Shown one piece after another: positions 33,496-42,299 of a DNA stretch of 64,000 nt. Where the stretch lies: contig NZ_CP040915.1 in NCBI RefSeq assembly GCF_006352065.1, positions 2,232,001-2,296,000 of the forward strand, in the 5' to 3' direction. A program made the translations under genes and the position numbers. Position 1 is the first letter of the stretch. The number at the start of each line of letters is the position of its first letter. The notes under the pieces are model-generated. The model saw only the letters and a list, made by a program, of their open reading frames with translations. It was not told where the DNA came from and made no database searches. Source of the DNA: Georgenia yuyongxinii (GTDB taxonomy: Bacteria > Actinomycetota > Actinomycetes > Actinomycetales > Actinomycetaceae).

Positions 33496-34250
33496 GCAAC
33501 GACCTCAGCACGATGACGAGCCCGGAGGCAGCCGAGTCGTTTGCCCGGTCCCGCACCGCTGTGATCCCTCTTGGCAGCGTCGAGCAGCACGGTCCGCACC
33601 TACCCAACGGCACTGACATCTTCGCCGCCGAACTCGTCGCCCGGGCGACGGCCGAGAGCCTTGATGCTGTATATGTACCACTCTCGCCGTACGGGGTCAC
33701 GCCGATCCACGCCGGGCACCCGGGCACGGTCACGCTGCGGCGGGAGACCTTCGAGATGTTGCTGACGGACGTGTGCAGCGAGCTCATCGCCCTTGGGATT
33801 CGTACGCTCGTGCTCGTCAACTGGCACGAGGGCAACATCGCTTCGATGGATGCCGTGGCAACCGACCTACAGCATCGAACTGAGGCCGTCTTCATCTCGG
33901 CCCAAGCGTGCTACACCGCCCAGCGTGTCTACCGGGAGGCGGGTGGTGAACTCACTCACGGTGGAGGGATCGAGACTCTGGCCGTCATGGCGTACGACCC
34001 TGCATTGGCCAAGGTGGACCGAGCAGGCGAGCCGACCAGGCCCGAGGGTGCTGATGCGCTGGACGCCATGCGACGTTCTTCCGAGGTCTACGGATTCGTA
34101 ACGGACGTCTCCGAACTCGCCGACGACGGCTGGTACGGCAACCCGTGGTGGGCCACGTCTGACCGGGCCACCGCCTTCCCCACCCTCGTGGCGCAGGAAA
34201 TCGTCGAGCGGGTCCGATCCGTCGTCGCGGCCCACGAAGCACGTTCCTAG
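33492..34250 (+). CDS. Creatininase-family amidohydrolase
   Basis: The 252-residue protein has the family motifs IPLGSVEQHGPHLPNGTDIF near residue 27 (metal ligands Glu, His, Asp) and LVNWHEGNIASMDA near 112. The usual NGHGGN motif is changed to NWHEGN here. HGGGIETLAVM near residue 155 supplies the third region. Members hydrolyse creatinine, formamides or lactam/lactone-like rings; the substrate here is unknown. A lactonase or amidase step in the sulfonate pathway is possible. It is translationally coupled to the dehydrogenase. Confidence 0.87.
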   Translation: MSNDLSTMTSPEAAESFARSRTAVIPLGSVEQHGPHLPNGTDIFAAELVARATAESLDAVYVPLSPYGVTPIHAGHPGTVTLRRETFEMLLTDVCSELIALGIRTLVLVNWHEGNIASMDAVATDLQHRTEAVFISAQACYTAQRVYREAGGELTHGGGIETLAVMAYDPALAKVDRAGEPTRPEGADALDAMRRSSEVYGFVTDVSELADDGWYGNPWWATSDRATAFPTLVAQEIVERVRSVVAAHEARS

Positions 34251-34379
34251 CCCGCTGTACTCATCACGCGCCGGGGTCACCCCTGCCAGTGCACAAGCGC
34301 AGGGCGGGGCGGGGCGATCGCACAGTACCAGGCAACGTCGACCGTCGGCGTAGCCACAACACCGCAGGAGGACATGGTC

Positions 34380-35447
34380 ATGGAGAATAGGGTCAGGCTC
34401 GCATCAGTCGGTCTTGGACGCTGGGCACGGGTGCTCGCGCGCGGCGCCCAGCGTGGTGACACTGTCGAGCTCTATAGCTGCTTCAGCCGCAACGAGGAAC
34501 GACGTCGCGCCTTCTGTGATGAGTACGGCATACCACGCAGCGCCGCAACCTACGAGGAGCTGCTCGCAGACCCGGAGGTAGAGGGCGTCATCATCACCAC
34601 CCCGAACGACACGCATCGGGACGTCATCATCCAAGCGCTCGAGGCCGGCAAGGCCGTCTACACGGACAAGCCGATCGCGCACAGCTTGGAGCACGCGAGC
34701 GAGATCGCGGCCGCCGTCCGGGCGACCGGGCAGGTCTTCGCGGTCGGGCACAGCTCGCGCAGGCTGTCCGGCCATCGGGAGATGCGGCGCTGGATCGACT
34801 CCGGGCAGATCGGCGAGATCAGCCTCGCGGAGGCGAACTTCTCGAACGAGCGCGGCCTGGAGCTGACGCCTGACACGTGGCGCTTCTACGCCGACAAGAG
34901 CCCGGGCGGGGCGTTCATCCAACTCGGCGTGCACCATGCCGACACCCTGCAGTACCTGCTCGGGCCGGTGAAGCAGGTCACCGCTCACGCTCGGCGCCTG
35001 TTCACCAAGGCAGAGGTGCCCGATGCCGTCATGGCCATCCTCGAGTTCGAGAGCGGGGCCCTGGGGTACATCGGTACCGGGTGGGCATCCCCCGGCGTCT
35101 ACTCAATGAATCTCCTCGGGACGAAGGCCAACCTCATGTACGACCTGGACTTCACCCACTGGGACGAGTCGCACCTGGCGGACGACTATTCGTCACTCCG
35201 ATCGCAGTTCTACGGCGAGTCCGAGCGCCAGACCGTCGACCTGCAGCGAACGGACATGTTCCGCGAGCAGCTGGAGGAGTTCGGGCTGGCGATCCGTGGT
35301 CAGGCCGCGGTAGAGGTGGGGCCAGAGGAAGCAGTGCGCGCACTCGCCGTGGTTCGAGCGGTGCTGGAGTCGTCCGCGCGCAACGGTGCGGCGGTGAGCA
35401 TCGACGAGGTGATCGCCAACGCGGACACCAGGCAGACCGTGGCTTGA
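34380..35447 (+). CDS. Gfo/Idh/MocA-family oxidoreductase
   Basis: The 355-residue protein has an N-terminal NAD(P)-binding domain (VGLGRWARVLARGA at residues about 10-23, TTPNDTHRD, and TDKPIAHSLEHA near residue 98). A C-terminal alpha/beta domain follows, with GGAFIQLGVHHADTLQYLLG near residue 180. Members oxidise sugars, inositols or hydroxy acids. ATG 34380 is preferred because GGAGG is 8 bases upstream, against 2 bases for ATG 34374. It lies 129 bp after the creatininase-like gene and 3 bp before the cupin gene. The substrate could be a sulfosugar or polyol; this is inference. Confidence 0.9.
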   Translation: MENRVRLASVGLGRWARVLARGAQRGDTVELYSCFSRNEERRRAFCDEYGIPRSAATYEELLADPEVEGVIITTPNDTHRDVIIQALEAGKAVYTDKPIAHSLEHASEIAAAVRATGQVFAVGHSSRRLSGHREMRRWIDSGQIGEISLAEANFSNERGLELTPDTWRFYADKSPGGAFIQLGVHHADTLQYLLGPVKQVTAHARRLFTKAEVPDAVMAILEFESGALGYIGTGWASPGVYSMNLLGTKANLMYDLDFTHWDESHLADDYSSLRSQFYGESERQTVDLQRTDMFREQLEEFGLAIRGQAAVEVGPEEAVRALAVVRAVLESSARNGAAVSIDEVIANADTRQTVA

Positions 35448-35450
35448 CCG

Positions 35451-35819
35451 ATGCCGGTCTACCGTGGCGTCGAGCTTGGCTTCACGGAGCTTGCCGGCCG
35501 GCTGTCGGCCGATCCTCTACCCGGGGACGGCCTGACAGACGATGTGAGCATGCGGGTAGTGCGGATCCGGCCGGGTCCGCGCACCCCGCATCGCCATCCT
35601 CACAGCTGCGAGGTCATGTTCGTCGCACAGGGCGACGGGCGGTTCTGGGAGGGCGACACGGTTCACCAGGTCCGTGCGGGTGACGTCTTGTTCGTCCCGA
35701 CCGGTGTCCCGCACGCGACCGTCTGCGTGGGTGACACCGACATCGTGCTCGCATGCTTCTTCCCCCGGCGGGATCTGCCCAGCAACATCGAGGAGCTCCC
35801 AGGTCCGGTACGTCACTGA
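35451..35819 (+). CDS. Cupin-domain protein
   Basis: The 122-residue protein is a single small cupin barrel. Metal-binding motif 1 is PHRHPHSCEVMFVAQGDGRF near residue 46 and motif 2 is AGDVLFVPTGVPHA near residue 75. Small cupins act as isomerases, epimerases, lyases or binding proteins for sugars and acids. It starts 3 bp after the oxidoreductase stop and shares its transcript. A 13-bp inverted repeat follows directly. Confidence 0.87.
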   Translation: MPVYRGVELGFTELAGRLSADPLPGDGLTDDVSMRVVRIRPGPRTPHRHPHSCEVMFVAQGDGRFWEGDTVHQVRAGDVLFVPTGVPHATVCVGDTDIVLACFFPRRDLPSNIEELPGPVRH

Positions 35820-35859
35820 CGTGTGTGGGTCGGGGCCTGTCCACAACGACCCACACACG
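35820..35859. repeat. Perfect 13-bp inverted repeat between cupin and yeiH-like genes
   Basis: CGTGTGTGGGTCG (35820-35832) and its complement at 35847-35859 flank a 14-base loop. It starts one base after the cupin stop and ends 25 bases before the next start. It may be a terminator/attenuator or an operator. Confidence 0.6.
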
Positions 35860-35884
35860 TCGCGAGCATTGATAAGGGTGAGTC

Positions 35885-36901
35885 GTGCACCGCTTCGTGA
35901 CGAACAAGCAAGCCTCTTCCCGCATTCGCACGACGCTGGGTGCCGCCTGGCCCCCGCTGCTCGTGGCCATCGGATGCGCGGCTCTGGCCCGCGTCGTCCC
36001 GCTCCTCAGCCCTCTGCTCACTAGCCTCATCGTGGGCGCGGTGGTGGCGAATACTCGCCTGGTGCGCCTCGGGGCGCTCGGGCAGGCCGGCCCGATCGCG
36101 AAGACCCTGCTACGGGTTGGCATTGTCCTCGTCGGCTTCCGACTGTCGCTCGAGGCACTGGCCGGAGTCGGTGGCCGAGGGGCCGTCGTCATCATCGTCA
36201 CCGTCGTCCTGGTCTTTCTTGCGACCTGCTGGGTCGGTGATCGGTTGGGGCTGGACCGCGGTCTTGTCACGCTCATCGCCAGCGGGTTCGCCATCTGCGG
36301 TGCGGCTGCGATCGCTGCCGTGGAGGGGGCGATCCGCCGACGCGATGAGGACGTTGCGCTCTCCATCGCCATGGTGACGCTATTCGGCAGCGCGATGATC
36401 ATCATCGTCCCGCTCGCCGGCGCCGGGCTGGCACTCAGCCCGGAACAGATTGGGGTGTGGGCCGGGGCGAGCATCCACGAGGTCGCCCAGGTGGTTGCCG
36501 CAGCTTCTATCACGGGCGGGGCAGCGGTGGCGGTCGCCACAACAATCAAGCTCGGTCGCGTCCTGCTCCTCGGAATTGTCTACAGCGCCGCCCGCTTTCG
36601 GGACGGAGCGCCTGGGGGTCTGGACCAGGTCGCCCAGCGCAAGGTGCGGCTCGTGCCGTGGTTCGTCATCGGGTTCGTCCTCGCGATGCTCCTGCGCTCC
36701 AGCGGGCTCTTGCCGGCGACAGCGCTTGGCGCGATCGATGCGCTCGCCAACGTGAGCCTCGCCGCCGGAATGTTCGGCCTCGGACTAGGCGTGCGATTCG
36801 CCCAGCTCTACCCGCTGCCGTGGAGGGTGGTCGGGCTCTCAGCGGTGTCCACGGCTGTGGCTGCCAGCGCTTCGCTCGGGCTCGTTGTCCTGCTCTTCTA
36901 G
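35885..36901 (+). CDS. YeiH-family (Cons_hypoth698) membrane protein, putative sulfate exporter
   Basis: The 338-residue protein has about ten hydrophobic segments. Family blocks visible are LLRVGIVLVGFRLSLEALAG near residue 75, ASGFAICGAAAIAAVEGAI near 137, WAGASIHEVAQVVAAAS near 193 and PWFVIGFVLAML near 260. YeiH-like proteins are annotated as putative sulfate exporters and recur in organosulfonate clusters. GTG 35885 follows AAGGGTGA. Its end overlaps the end of the convergent GntR gene by 4 bases. Together with the TauE homolog it suggests release of inorganic sulfur from a carbon skeleton. Confidence 0.86.
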   Translation: MHRFVTNKQASSRIRTTLGAAWPPLLVAIGCAALARVVPLLSPLLTSLIVGAVVANTRLVRLGALGQAGPIAKTLLRVGIVLVGFRLSLEALAGVGGRGAVVIIVTVVLVFLATCWVGDRLGLDRGLVTLIASGFAICGAAAIAAVEGAIRRRDEDVALSIAMVTLFGSAMIIIVPLAGAGLALSPEQIGVWAGASIHEVAQVVAAASITGGAAVAVATTIKLGRVLLLGIVYSAARFRDGAPGGLDQVAQRKVRLVPWFVIGFVLAMLLRSSGLLPATALGAIDALANVSLAAGMFGLGLGVRFAQLYPLPWRVVGLSAVSTAVAASASLGLVVLLF

Positions 36902-37722
36902 GACTTTGGGTCAGTCATCTGAGGAGTACGGTCGGCCGCTTGCCGGCTCATGGCGTTGAGGTGCCGTTCCGCCGCCGCCCGCGCTCGCAGAACATGCTCG
37001 CGTGCAGCCTCGGCAGCCCCTTCGGCGTCCCCACTCTCGATCGCGGCAAGAATCCGCAGGTGTTCCTTTCGGGAAGCCGCGGCGCGGCCCTCGACCTCTA
37101 GCGTCGTCCGCATGCCCTCGAGTAGAAGGTCGTAGATGACTGCCTGAGTCTGTTCCAACAGAGAGTTCCCGGCCGCCTGGACGATCCGCGTGTGGAAGAG
37201 GGCGTCGAGCCGTTGCACCTTGTCGTTCTGAACGTCGTCGCTGTCCAGGGCCCCCTCGAGAGTCGCGTACGCAGCGCGAATCCTGGCGAGTTCGCCGGGG
37301 TCCTTACGCTGGCTCGCCCACCGAGCGGCGGGGACCTCGATGACCTCACGCATAGCGAAGAGCTGGGACAGATCCTCCTCCCAGTCCTGGAGCGATCCTC
37401 GCAGCTTCTGCTGGGTCGCCGGCTCTGCCACGAACACGCCTTGGCCGTGCTTGACCACGAGCCGTCCCTCCGCTTCGAGCGTACGCACGGCCTCGCGCAC
37501 TGAGGGGCGGCTGACCTCCAGTGCCGCGGCGAGGTCCCGCTCCGCGGGGAGTCGTTCCCCGGGCTGGAGATGCCGCTCGGTCATCACCCGGAGGATCTCG
37601 CCCCTGATGCGCGCGATCAGGCCGGACCGACCGATCACCTGCCAGCCCTCGGTCATCTCGCGGTCCTGCGGTGCTGTCACGCGGACGCTCCTCTTGTCAT
37701 TGACATCTGTGACGAAATACAT
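36898..37722 (-). CDS. GntR/FadR-family transcriptional regulator
   Basis: The 274-residue protein has a GntR winged helix at about residues 30-100 ([40 protein letters not shown]) and a FadR/FCD all-helical effector domain after it (metal-binding His in [15 protein letters not shown]). FCD regulators sense small carboxylic acids. It is divergent from suyA by 47 bp, with a FadR-type operator in the gap. Control of suyAB by the substrate or product acid is likely. Confidence 0.92.
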   Translation of the reverse strand: MYFVTDVNDKRSVRVTAPQDREMTEGWQVIGRSGLIARIRGEILRVMTERHLQPGERLPAERDLAAALEVSRPSVREAVRTLEAEGRLVVKHGQGVFVAEPATQQKLRGSLQDWEEDLSQLFAMREVIEVPAARWASQRKDPGELARIRAAYATLEGALDSDDVQNDKVQRLDALFHTRIVQAAGNSLLEQTQAVIYDLLLEGMRTTLEVEGRAAASRKEHLRILAAIESGDAEGAAEAAREHVLRARAAAERHLNAMSRQAADRTPQMTDPKS

Positions 37723-37750
37723 AGGCTATCAAACACCAGAGGTCGGACCA
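37700..37750 (+). promoter_or_regulatory. suyA promoter and FadR-type operator
   Basis: TTGACA (37700-37705) and TAGGCT (37722-37727), 16 bp apart, form a promoter candidate pointing at suyA. AGGTCGGACCA (37740-37750) fits the FadR-type GT-N3-AC operator pattern and sits just after the -10, where a bound regulator would block initiation. AGAAGGAGG precedes ATG 37770. Confidence 0.55.
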
Positions 37751-37769
37751 CTTACCAGAAGGAGGGGCC

Positions 37770-38069
37770 ATGATCAGACAGCCAGACTTCCTGGCACACA
37801 GGCGGGGCGACTTTGTCGCTGTCGCGGTTCGGGACGTCGAACCAGGAGAGGCCACAGTCGGCTATCTCGACGAGACCCCATCGGCCCAGATCGACGTCAC
37901 TCAGCCCGTGCCGCTCGGCCACAAGGTTGCACTGTCCCATGTGGCAGCAGAGGCAGACGTCATCGAGTACGGGCTGCGGATCGGCACAGCCAGCAAGGAC
38001 ATCACCAAGGGCGATTACGTCCACATCCACAACCTGAGGAGTGCCCGGTGGCAAAGAAGCCTCGCCTGA
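37770..38069 (+). CDS. suyA: UxaA-family small subunit (SAF domain), probable sulfolactate sulfo-lyase alpha SuyA
   Basis: The 99-residue protein is a stand-alone SAF domain: [16 protein letters not shown] near the start, [10 protein letters not shown] near residue 48 and [19 protein letters not shown] near 67. The UxaA family includes altronate/galactarate dehydratases and (2R)-sulfolactate sulfo-lyase, which splits sulfolactate to pyruvate and sulfite. The split into ~99 and ~386 residues is the SuyA/SuyB arrangement. ATG 37770 follows AAGGAGG. Its end overlaps the large-subunit start by 22 bases. A split sugar-acid dehydratase is the main alternative. Confidence 0.68.
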   Translation: MIRQPDFLAHRRGDFVAVAVRDVEPGEATVGYLDETPSAQIDVTQPVPLGHKVALSHVAAEADVIEYGLRIGTASKDITKGDYVHIHNLRSARWQRSLA

Positions 38070-39208
38070 CAGGATTTCGGCGGTCGAACGGGGCGGTGGG
38101 CGTGCGCAATCACGTCGCGATCCTCCCCGTGGACGACCTCTCCAACGCAGCTGCCGAGGGCGTCGCCGCGCTCGTGCCGGGCGCACTTCCCCTCCCCCAC
38201 GCATACGGGCGGCTTCAGTTCGGGGAGGACCTTGACCTGACATTCCGTACGCTTATTGGGATCGGCTCCAACCCCAACGTCGCAGCTGTCATCGTCATCG
38301 GTATCGAGCCCAATTGGACCAACCGGATCGTCGAGGGCATCCAGAAGACCGGCAAGCCCGTCGAAGGATTTTCCATCGAGGGCAACGGCGATCTCAAAGT
38401 GATCGAGCTCGCCTCACGCGTGGCCAAGGAGTACATGCAGGCCGCTAGCGAGGAAGCACGCGAGCCCATCGACTGGTCCGACATCCTCCTCACGACCAAG
38501 GACGGCGAGTCGGACACCACCACCGGCCTCGGTTCATGCCGAATCACCGCTTACCTGAGCGACAAATGGGTCGAGGCCGGCGGCACGATGATCTTCGGAG
38601 AGACAAGCGAACTTACCGGCGGCGAGCACCTCATCGCCGAGCGCTGCATCGATGACGTGGTCCGGGCACGCTTCCAGGGGTTCTACGACGACTACATCCA
38701 GATGATCGAGGACACCGGCGCGAACCTTCTCGGCTCGCAACCCACCCAGGGAAATATCGCCGGCGGCCTGTCCACTATCGAGGAGAAGGCCCTGGGCAAC
38801 ATCGTCAAGACGGGCACCGCGCCGATCGTCGGTGCCCTCGCGCCCGCTGAGGCACCGAGCCGCCCGGGGTTGCACTTCATGGACACCTCCTCGGCCGCTG
38901 CGGAGTGCGTCACTTTGATGGCCGCTGGCGGGGGCGTGATCAACCTCTTCCCGACGGGGCAGGGCAACGTCATTGGCAACCCCATCATCCCCGTCATCAA
39001 GATCACAGCTAACCCGCAGACCGCGGACCTGATGAAGGACCACATCGACGTCGACTGCTCGGGCTTGCTCACCGAAGGGCGCTCGGTTGAGGACGCTGGC
39101 GAGGAGCTGATCAACATCGTCGAACGAACCGTGAACGGCAGGCTCTCGTGCGCCGAGGCTCTTGGCCACCGCGAGTTCACCATCACCAAGCTGTACCGGA
39201 GTGCTTGA
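38048..39208 (+). CDS. suyB: UxaA-family large subunit, probable sulfolactate sulfo-lyase beta SuyB
   Basis: The 386-residue protein opens [20 protein letters not shown] and has [45 protein letters not shown] near residue 158, [17 protein letters not shown] near 185, [20 protein letters not shown] near 230 and [18 protein letters not shown] near 300. As I recall the families, these agree better with SuyB than with UxaA, whose equivalent blocks read GGSDAFSG and GNxSPGNKAGG. SuyAB releases sulfite from (R)-3-sulfolactate. GTG 38048 has GAGGAG 6 bases upstream. A strong terminator follows. Two sulfur-anion exporter homologs nearby support the call. Confidence 0.68.
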   Translation: MAKKPRLTGFRRSNGAVGVRNHVAILPVDDLSNAAAEGVAALVPGALPLPHAYGRLQFGEDLDLTFRTLIGIGSNPNVAAVIVIGIEPNWTNRIVEGIQKTGKPVEGFSIEGNGDLKVIELASRVAKEYMQAASEEAREPIDWSDILLTTKDGESDTTTGLGSCRITAYLSDKWVEAGGTMIFGETSELTGGEHLIAERCIDDVVRARFQGFYDDYIQMIEDTGANLLGSQPTQGNIAGGLSTIEEKALGNIVKTGTAPIVGALAPAEAPSRPGLHFMDTSSAAAECVTLMAAGGGVINLFPTGQGNVIGNPIIPVIKITANPQTADLMKDHIDVDCSGLLTEGRSVEDAGEELINIVERTVNGRLSCAEALGHREFTITKLYRSA

Positions 39209-39220
39209 CCCGGACGACAC

Positions 39221-39272
39221 GCACGCGGCGACGTCCCCGTCTGACCGGCCAGGCGGGGACGTCGTCGCGTGC
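39221..39272 (+). terminator. Terminator after suyB
   Basis: A 19-bp stem (39221-39239 with 39254-39272, one G-U pair) closes a 14-base loop 12 bases after the suyB stop. It marks the right end of the functional block. Confidence 0.8.
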
Positions 39273-39434
39273 CTTGCGATTCTCCACACAAGTTCGCGCG
39301 ACCTGAAGGTGTTCCTCCCATAGCGACCATGGGTATACCGAGCGGCCCGGTTTGTTCGACTCCCTGACTGTCAGCGACGAACGAAAAGTAGGCCAGTTCC
39401 GACGGGGCGAAAAGTCTACCCCGCCGTTGTGTGG

Positions 39435-39813
39435 CTAGTGTGCCCTGAGGTTTTCGGGTTTACGCATCCTGCCGCCCTTGCCCGGCTCGCTAGTGACCCG
39501 CTCCAGCCACTGCTCGGAGTAGTCCCGGAAGGTGATGTCTCGAACCGCTGCCGCCTCGGCCTCCGCCCGCCGCCGGCGAGCGGCCACCGCCGGCGGCTCC
39601 CACTCCCCCTTGCTGATGGACCCGTGCGTTCGGTTGAGCCACGCGCGGGCGTCTCCCTCGGTGAGGAACGTCAGCGGTTTGTCGTCCTCGGTCCGCGCCG
39701 AGTACAGCTTGCGCCCGGTCCGGTGCAGCTAACCTGGCACCGTTTCGACAGCAGCTTCGAGAGGCTCCCCAACCTTCGCGACGCTGCCGCGCCGCCTTGT
39801 TCATCTCGCTCAT
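39435..39813 (-). pseudogene. Truncated, frameshifted phage-type integrase (N-terminal part)
   Basis: From ATG 39813 (after AGGAGG) the frame starts MSEMNKAARQRREGWG and then loses register. The next frame reads KLYSARTEDDKPLTFLTEGD, AWLNRTHGSISKGEWEPP and DITFRDYSEQWLERV. This is the arm/N-terminal region and start of the core-binding domain of actinobacterial tyrosine recombinases. A stop at 39435 ends it; the catalytic domain is absent from the window. No intact tRNA attachment site is seen. It marks a past integration event at the boundary between the sulfonate block and the aromatic cluster. Confidence 0.75.
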
Positions 39814-39921
39814 CTCCGTACCTCCTGTCGCGTGTCCGTCGTGCCATCCCCGTGCCATTGCGAATGGGATTCTCGTGCCTCTCATGTCTCTCGGTGTCCA
39901 CGACGCCCGAAGACACGAAAA

Positions 39922-39956
39922 GGCCCGGATCCGCGAAATTCCGCAGATCCGGCCCC
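39922..39956 (-). terminator. Rho-independent-type terminator of the minus-strand aromatic operon
   Basis: On the minus strand CCGGATC and GATCCGG arms (with extra GCG/CGC pairs inside) form a stem-loop followed by CCTTTTCGT. It lies about 200 bases beyond the stop of the acyl-CoA synthetase gene and is one of the few hairpins here with a T-run. The interval from here to 40155 holds nothing else I can support. Confidence 0.65.
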
Positions 39957-40155
39957 TCTGACCAGATTCAACGGCCGGTGGGGCCGAGGAACCGTAGAAG
40001 CTGATCGTCAAGTCAGAACAAGTCAAAACCGTTGGAACTTCGCGGACCGGGCCTGGTGTATGGCGCCCGTTCCCGCTACGTGCCACTGCAGGATGACGAT
40101 GATCGCCAGCTCGCAAATCACAGGAGCGCACAACGCAGCCCTGCCCCGGCTGTGC

Positions 40156-42270
40156 TCAGCTCTGCGCTGCTGGTGCGTCAACGTGCCCTGTGCGGGCGTC
40201 CCCGTCTACCGCTATGTCACTGCTCGGAACGACCACGGCGTCGAGGGCCACCAGGCCGGAGGCCGTCAGCCGCAGCGGGTTCACCTCGATCTCGTCGATC
40301 GCTGGGGTCGCGCGTAGGACGCCGCCCAGTGCGGTGAGCACGCCGGCCAGCTGGGTCCGGTCGGCGACCGGTCCGGACCGGTGCCCTAGGAGGAGGGCAC
40401 GGCCTTGGAGGTCGTCCACCATACCGGCAGCGGCCCGTTCATCTAGGGGCACCGACCGGATCGCGACGTCGGCCATCACCTCGGCGGCCGTACCGCCGAT
40501 TCCCAGCAGGACGACGGGCCCGAACACGGGGTCACGCCGGGCGCCGACGATGAGGTCGACGCCGGGCGCCGCCATGGACTCGACGAGGAACTCGCGGGCT
40601 CCCACGGCCTCCAGGGCATCGAGCGCGCCGTCCATCTCGGCCGCCGTGCGGATGTTGAGGTGGACTCCCCCGAGCTCCGTCTTGTGCAGCACCGCGGCGT
40701 CGACGAGCTTCACGGCCACCGGGGTCTCGAGCACGTTGAGTGCCTCGTGCGCCTCCGCCCTGGTGGTGCAGCGCCGGCGTGGCGGCGTCCTCAGACCAAT
40801 CTGGTCCAGGAGCTCCTTCGCCCGGATCTCGTCCCAGGGTCCGGTCAGGCGTGCCGGCTCTGCCGCCGGGGCGGGTTCCACCGAGCGGGCGAACTGCGCC
40901 CGGGCGTCCTCGACGAGCGCGACGAGCCCGCGCGCCAGGGCGGTGGGCCCGGCGAGAAGCGGCAGTCCCAGCTCGGCGGCGGACGCCCGTGCCTGGTCCA
41001 GGTCACCCTGGGGGCCGTCCACGCCGATGAGCACCGGGACGACGTCGGACGCACCCGACTGTGCGACGGCTGCGGGCAGGTCCACCACCGGCTCGGTCAG
41101 TCCGTACACCGCCAGCGCGTCGACGGCCGGGTCCGCGGCGACGGCGGCGACGACCCGGTCGAACCCGGGGCCTGGTCGGCCGGTGTCCACCGGGTTGGCC
41201 TGGAAGGTGATCGGGGGCAGCTGCTCGGCGACGGCCGCCTGGGTCTGCAAGGACAGCCGGGGCAGGTCCACCCCGGCGCTCTGGAGCGCGTCGGCCACGA
41301 GGAGACCTGGCCCCGCCTGCGCGGTGATGAGGGCGACGCCGGGGGTGGGCGACGGCGCGAGCCGGCGCCCGGCGAGCGCGGTGACGCCGTCCACCAGCGC
41401 CTCCTCGTCGTCGACGAGCACGGCGCCGGCCTGCCGGAGCAGCGCGCGGGTGGTGCGCCAGGAGGTGGCCAGGGCCCCGGTGTGCGAGCTGGCGAACTCG
41501 CTGACGTCGCTTCGGCCGACCACCAGGGCGACGACGGGCTTGACCGCGGAGAGCCGTGCCACCGCCCGGAGCAGCGCGGGGCCGTCCTTGACGGTCTCGA
41601 GGTGCAGCGCCACCACGCGCGTGCCGTCGTCGCCGACGAGGTGCTCGAGCACGTCCTCGGCGCCGACGTCGAGCGAAGCCCCCAGGCCGACGGCGAGGCT
41701 GACGCCGACCCCGGCCCGTTGCAGCCGGAACGCGAGCGCGTGGTTCACCCCGCCGCTCGCGGCGACCACGGCCACCGGGCCCGGGCGAACCGCCGCGACG
41801 CCGGGGACGAAGCTGGCCCGCAGGCCTCTGCCGGGCACGAAGAACCCGGACGTGTTGGGACCGAGGAGGCGGATCCCCGTCTCACGGACGGCCTGGACGA
41901 CCGCGCGTTCATGGGCCTCGCCGGCCGGGCCGGCCTCCCCGAAGCCGCCGGCGCACACCAGCGCCGCGCGCAGCCCGCCGGCGGCGCACTCGCGCAGGGC
42001 CTGCGCCGTCGCCGGCGCGGGGATGCACATCACCGCGAGGTCCACCTCGCCTTCGGCGGCCGCCAGGGCGTCGCTGATCGTGGCGTGCATGCCCGCGGCG
42101 CGGTTGTTGACGAGATAGAGCGGCGCGTTGTGACCGCGGAGGGACTCCGCCATGACGGCACCGAGCTTCCCCGGCGTGGCGGAGGCACCGACGACCATCA
42201 CGCCGGACGGCGCGAACAAGGGCTCGAGCGTGGCTGCCGCGAGGCGCGGGGCAGTCGGGGTGGACGTCAT
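40156..42270 (-). CDS. Acetate--CoA ligase (ADP-forming) family acyl-CoA synthetase
   Basis: The 704-residue protein has a CoA-binding Rossmann domain (LFAPSGVMVVGASATPGKLG near residue 18), succinyl-CoA-synthetase-like domains with the phosphorylated-His region EFASSHTGALATSW near 260, and a C-terminal ATP-grasp domain (EIRAKELLDQIGL near 475, PVAVKLVDAAVLHKTELGGV near 520, IDEIEVNPLRL near the end). It makes an acyl-CoA from acid, CoA and ATP, giving ADP and phosphate, or runs in reverse. It is the last gene of a seven-gene operon and follows the BKACE gene by 29 bp. The acid is probably a ring-cleavage fragment. Confidence 0.88.
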   Translation of the reverse strand: MTSTPTAPRLAAATLEPLFAPSGVMVVGASATPGKLGAVMAESLRGHNAPLYLVNNRAAGMHATISDALAAAEGEVDLAVMCIPAPATAQALRECAAGGLRAALVCAGGFGEAGPAGEAHERAVVQAVRETGIRLLGPNTSGFFVPGRGLRASFVPGVAAVRPGPVAVVAASGGVNHALAFRLQRAGVGVSLAVGLGASLDVGAEDVLEHLVGDDGTRVVALHLETVKDGPALLRAVARLSAVKPVVALVVGRSDVSEFASSHTGALATSWRTTRALLRQAGAVLVDDEEALVDGVTALAGRRLAPSPTPGVALITAQAGPGLLVADALQSAGVDLPRLSLQTQAAVAEQLPPITFQANPVDTGRPGPGFDRVVAAVAADPAVDALAVYGLTEPVVDLPAAVAQSGASDVVPVLIGVDGPQGDLDQARASAAELGLPLLAGPTALARGLVALVEDARAQFARSVEPAPAAEPARLTGPWDEIRAKELLDQIGLRTPPRRRCTTRAEAHEALNVLETPVAVKLVDAAVLHKTELGGVHLNIRTAAEMDGALDALEAVGAREFLVESMAAPGVDLIVGARRDPVFGPVVLLGIGGTAAEVMADVAIRSVPLDERAAAGMVDDLQGRALLLGHRSGPVADRTQLAGVLTALGGVLRATPAIDEIEVNPLRLTASGLVALDAVVVPSSDIAVDGDARTGHVDAPAAQS

Positions 42271-42299
42271 CGGGGCTCCGTAGGTCGAGGGTGGCGCAG

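Noticed and set aside
39922-39956. tRNA or attachment-site call for the hairpin near the integrase remnant
   Set aside because: No cloverleaf can be drawn; the stem followed by TTTT fits a terminator for the minus-strand operon.
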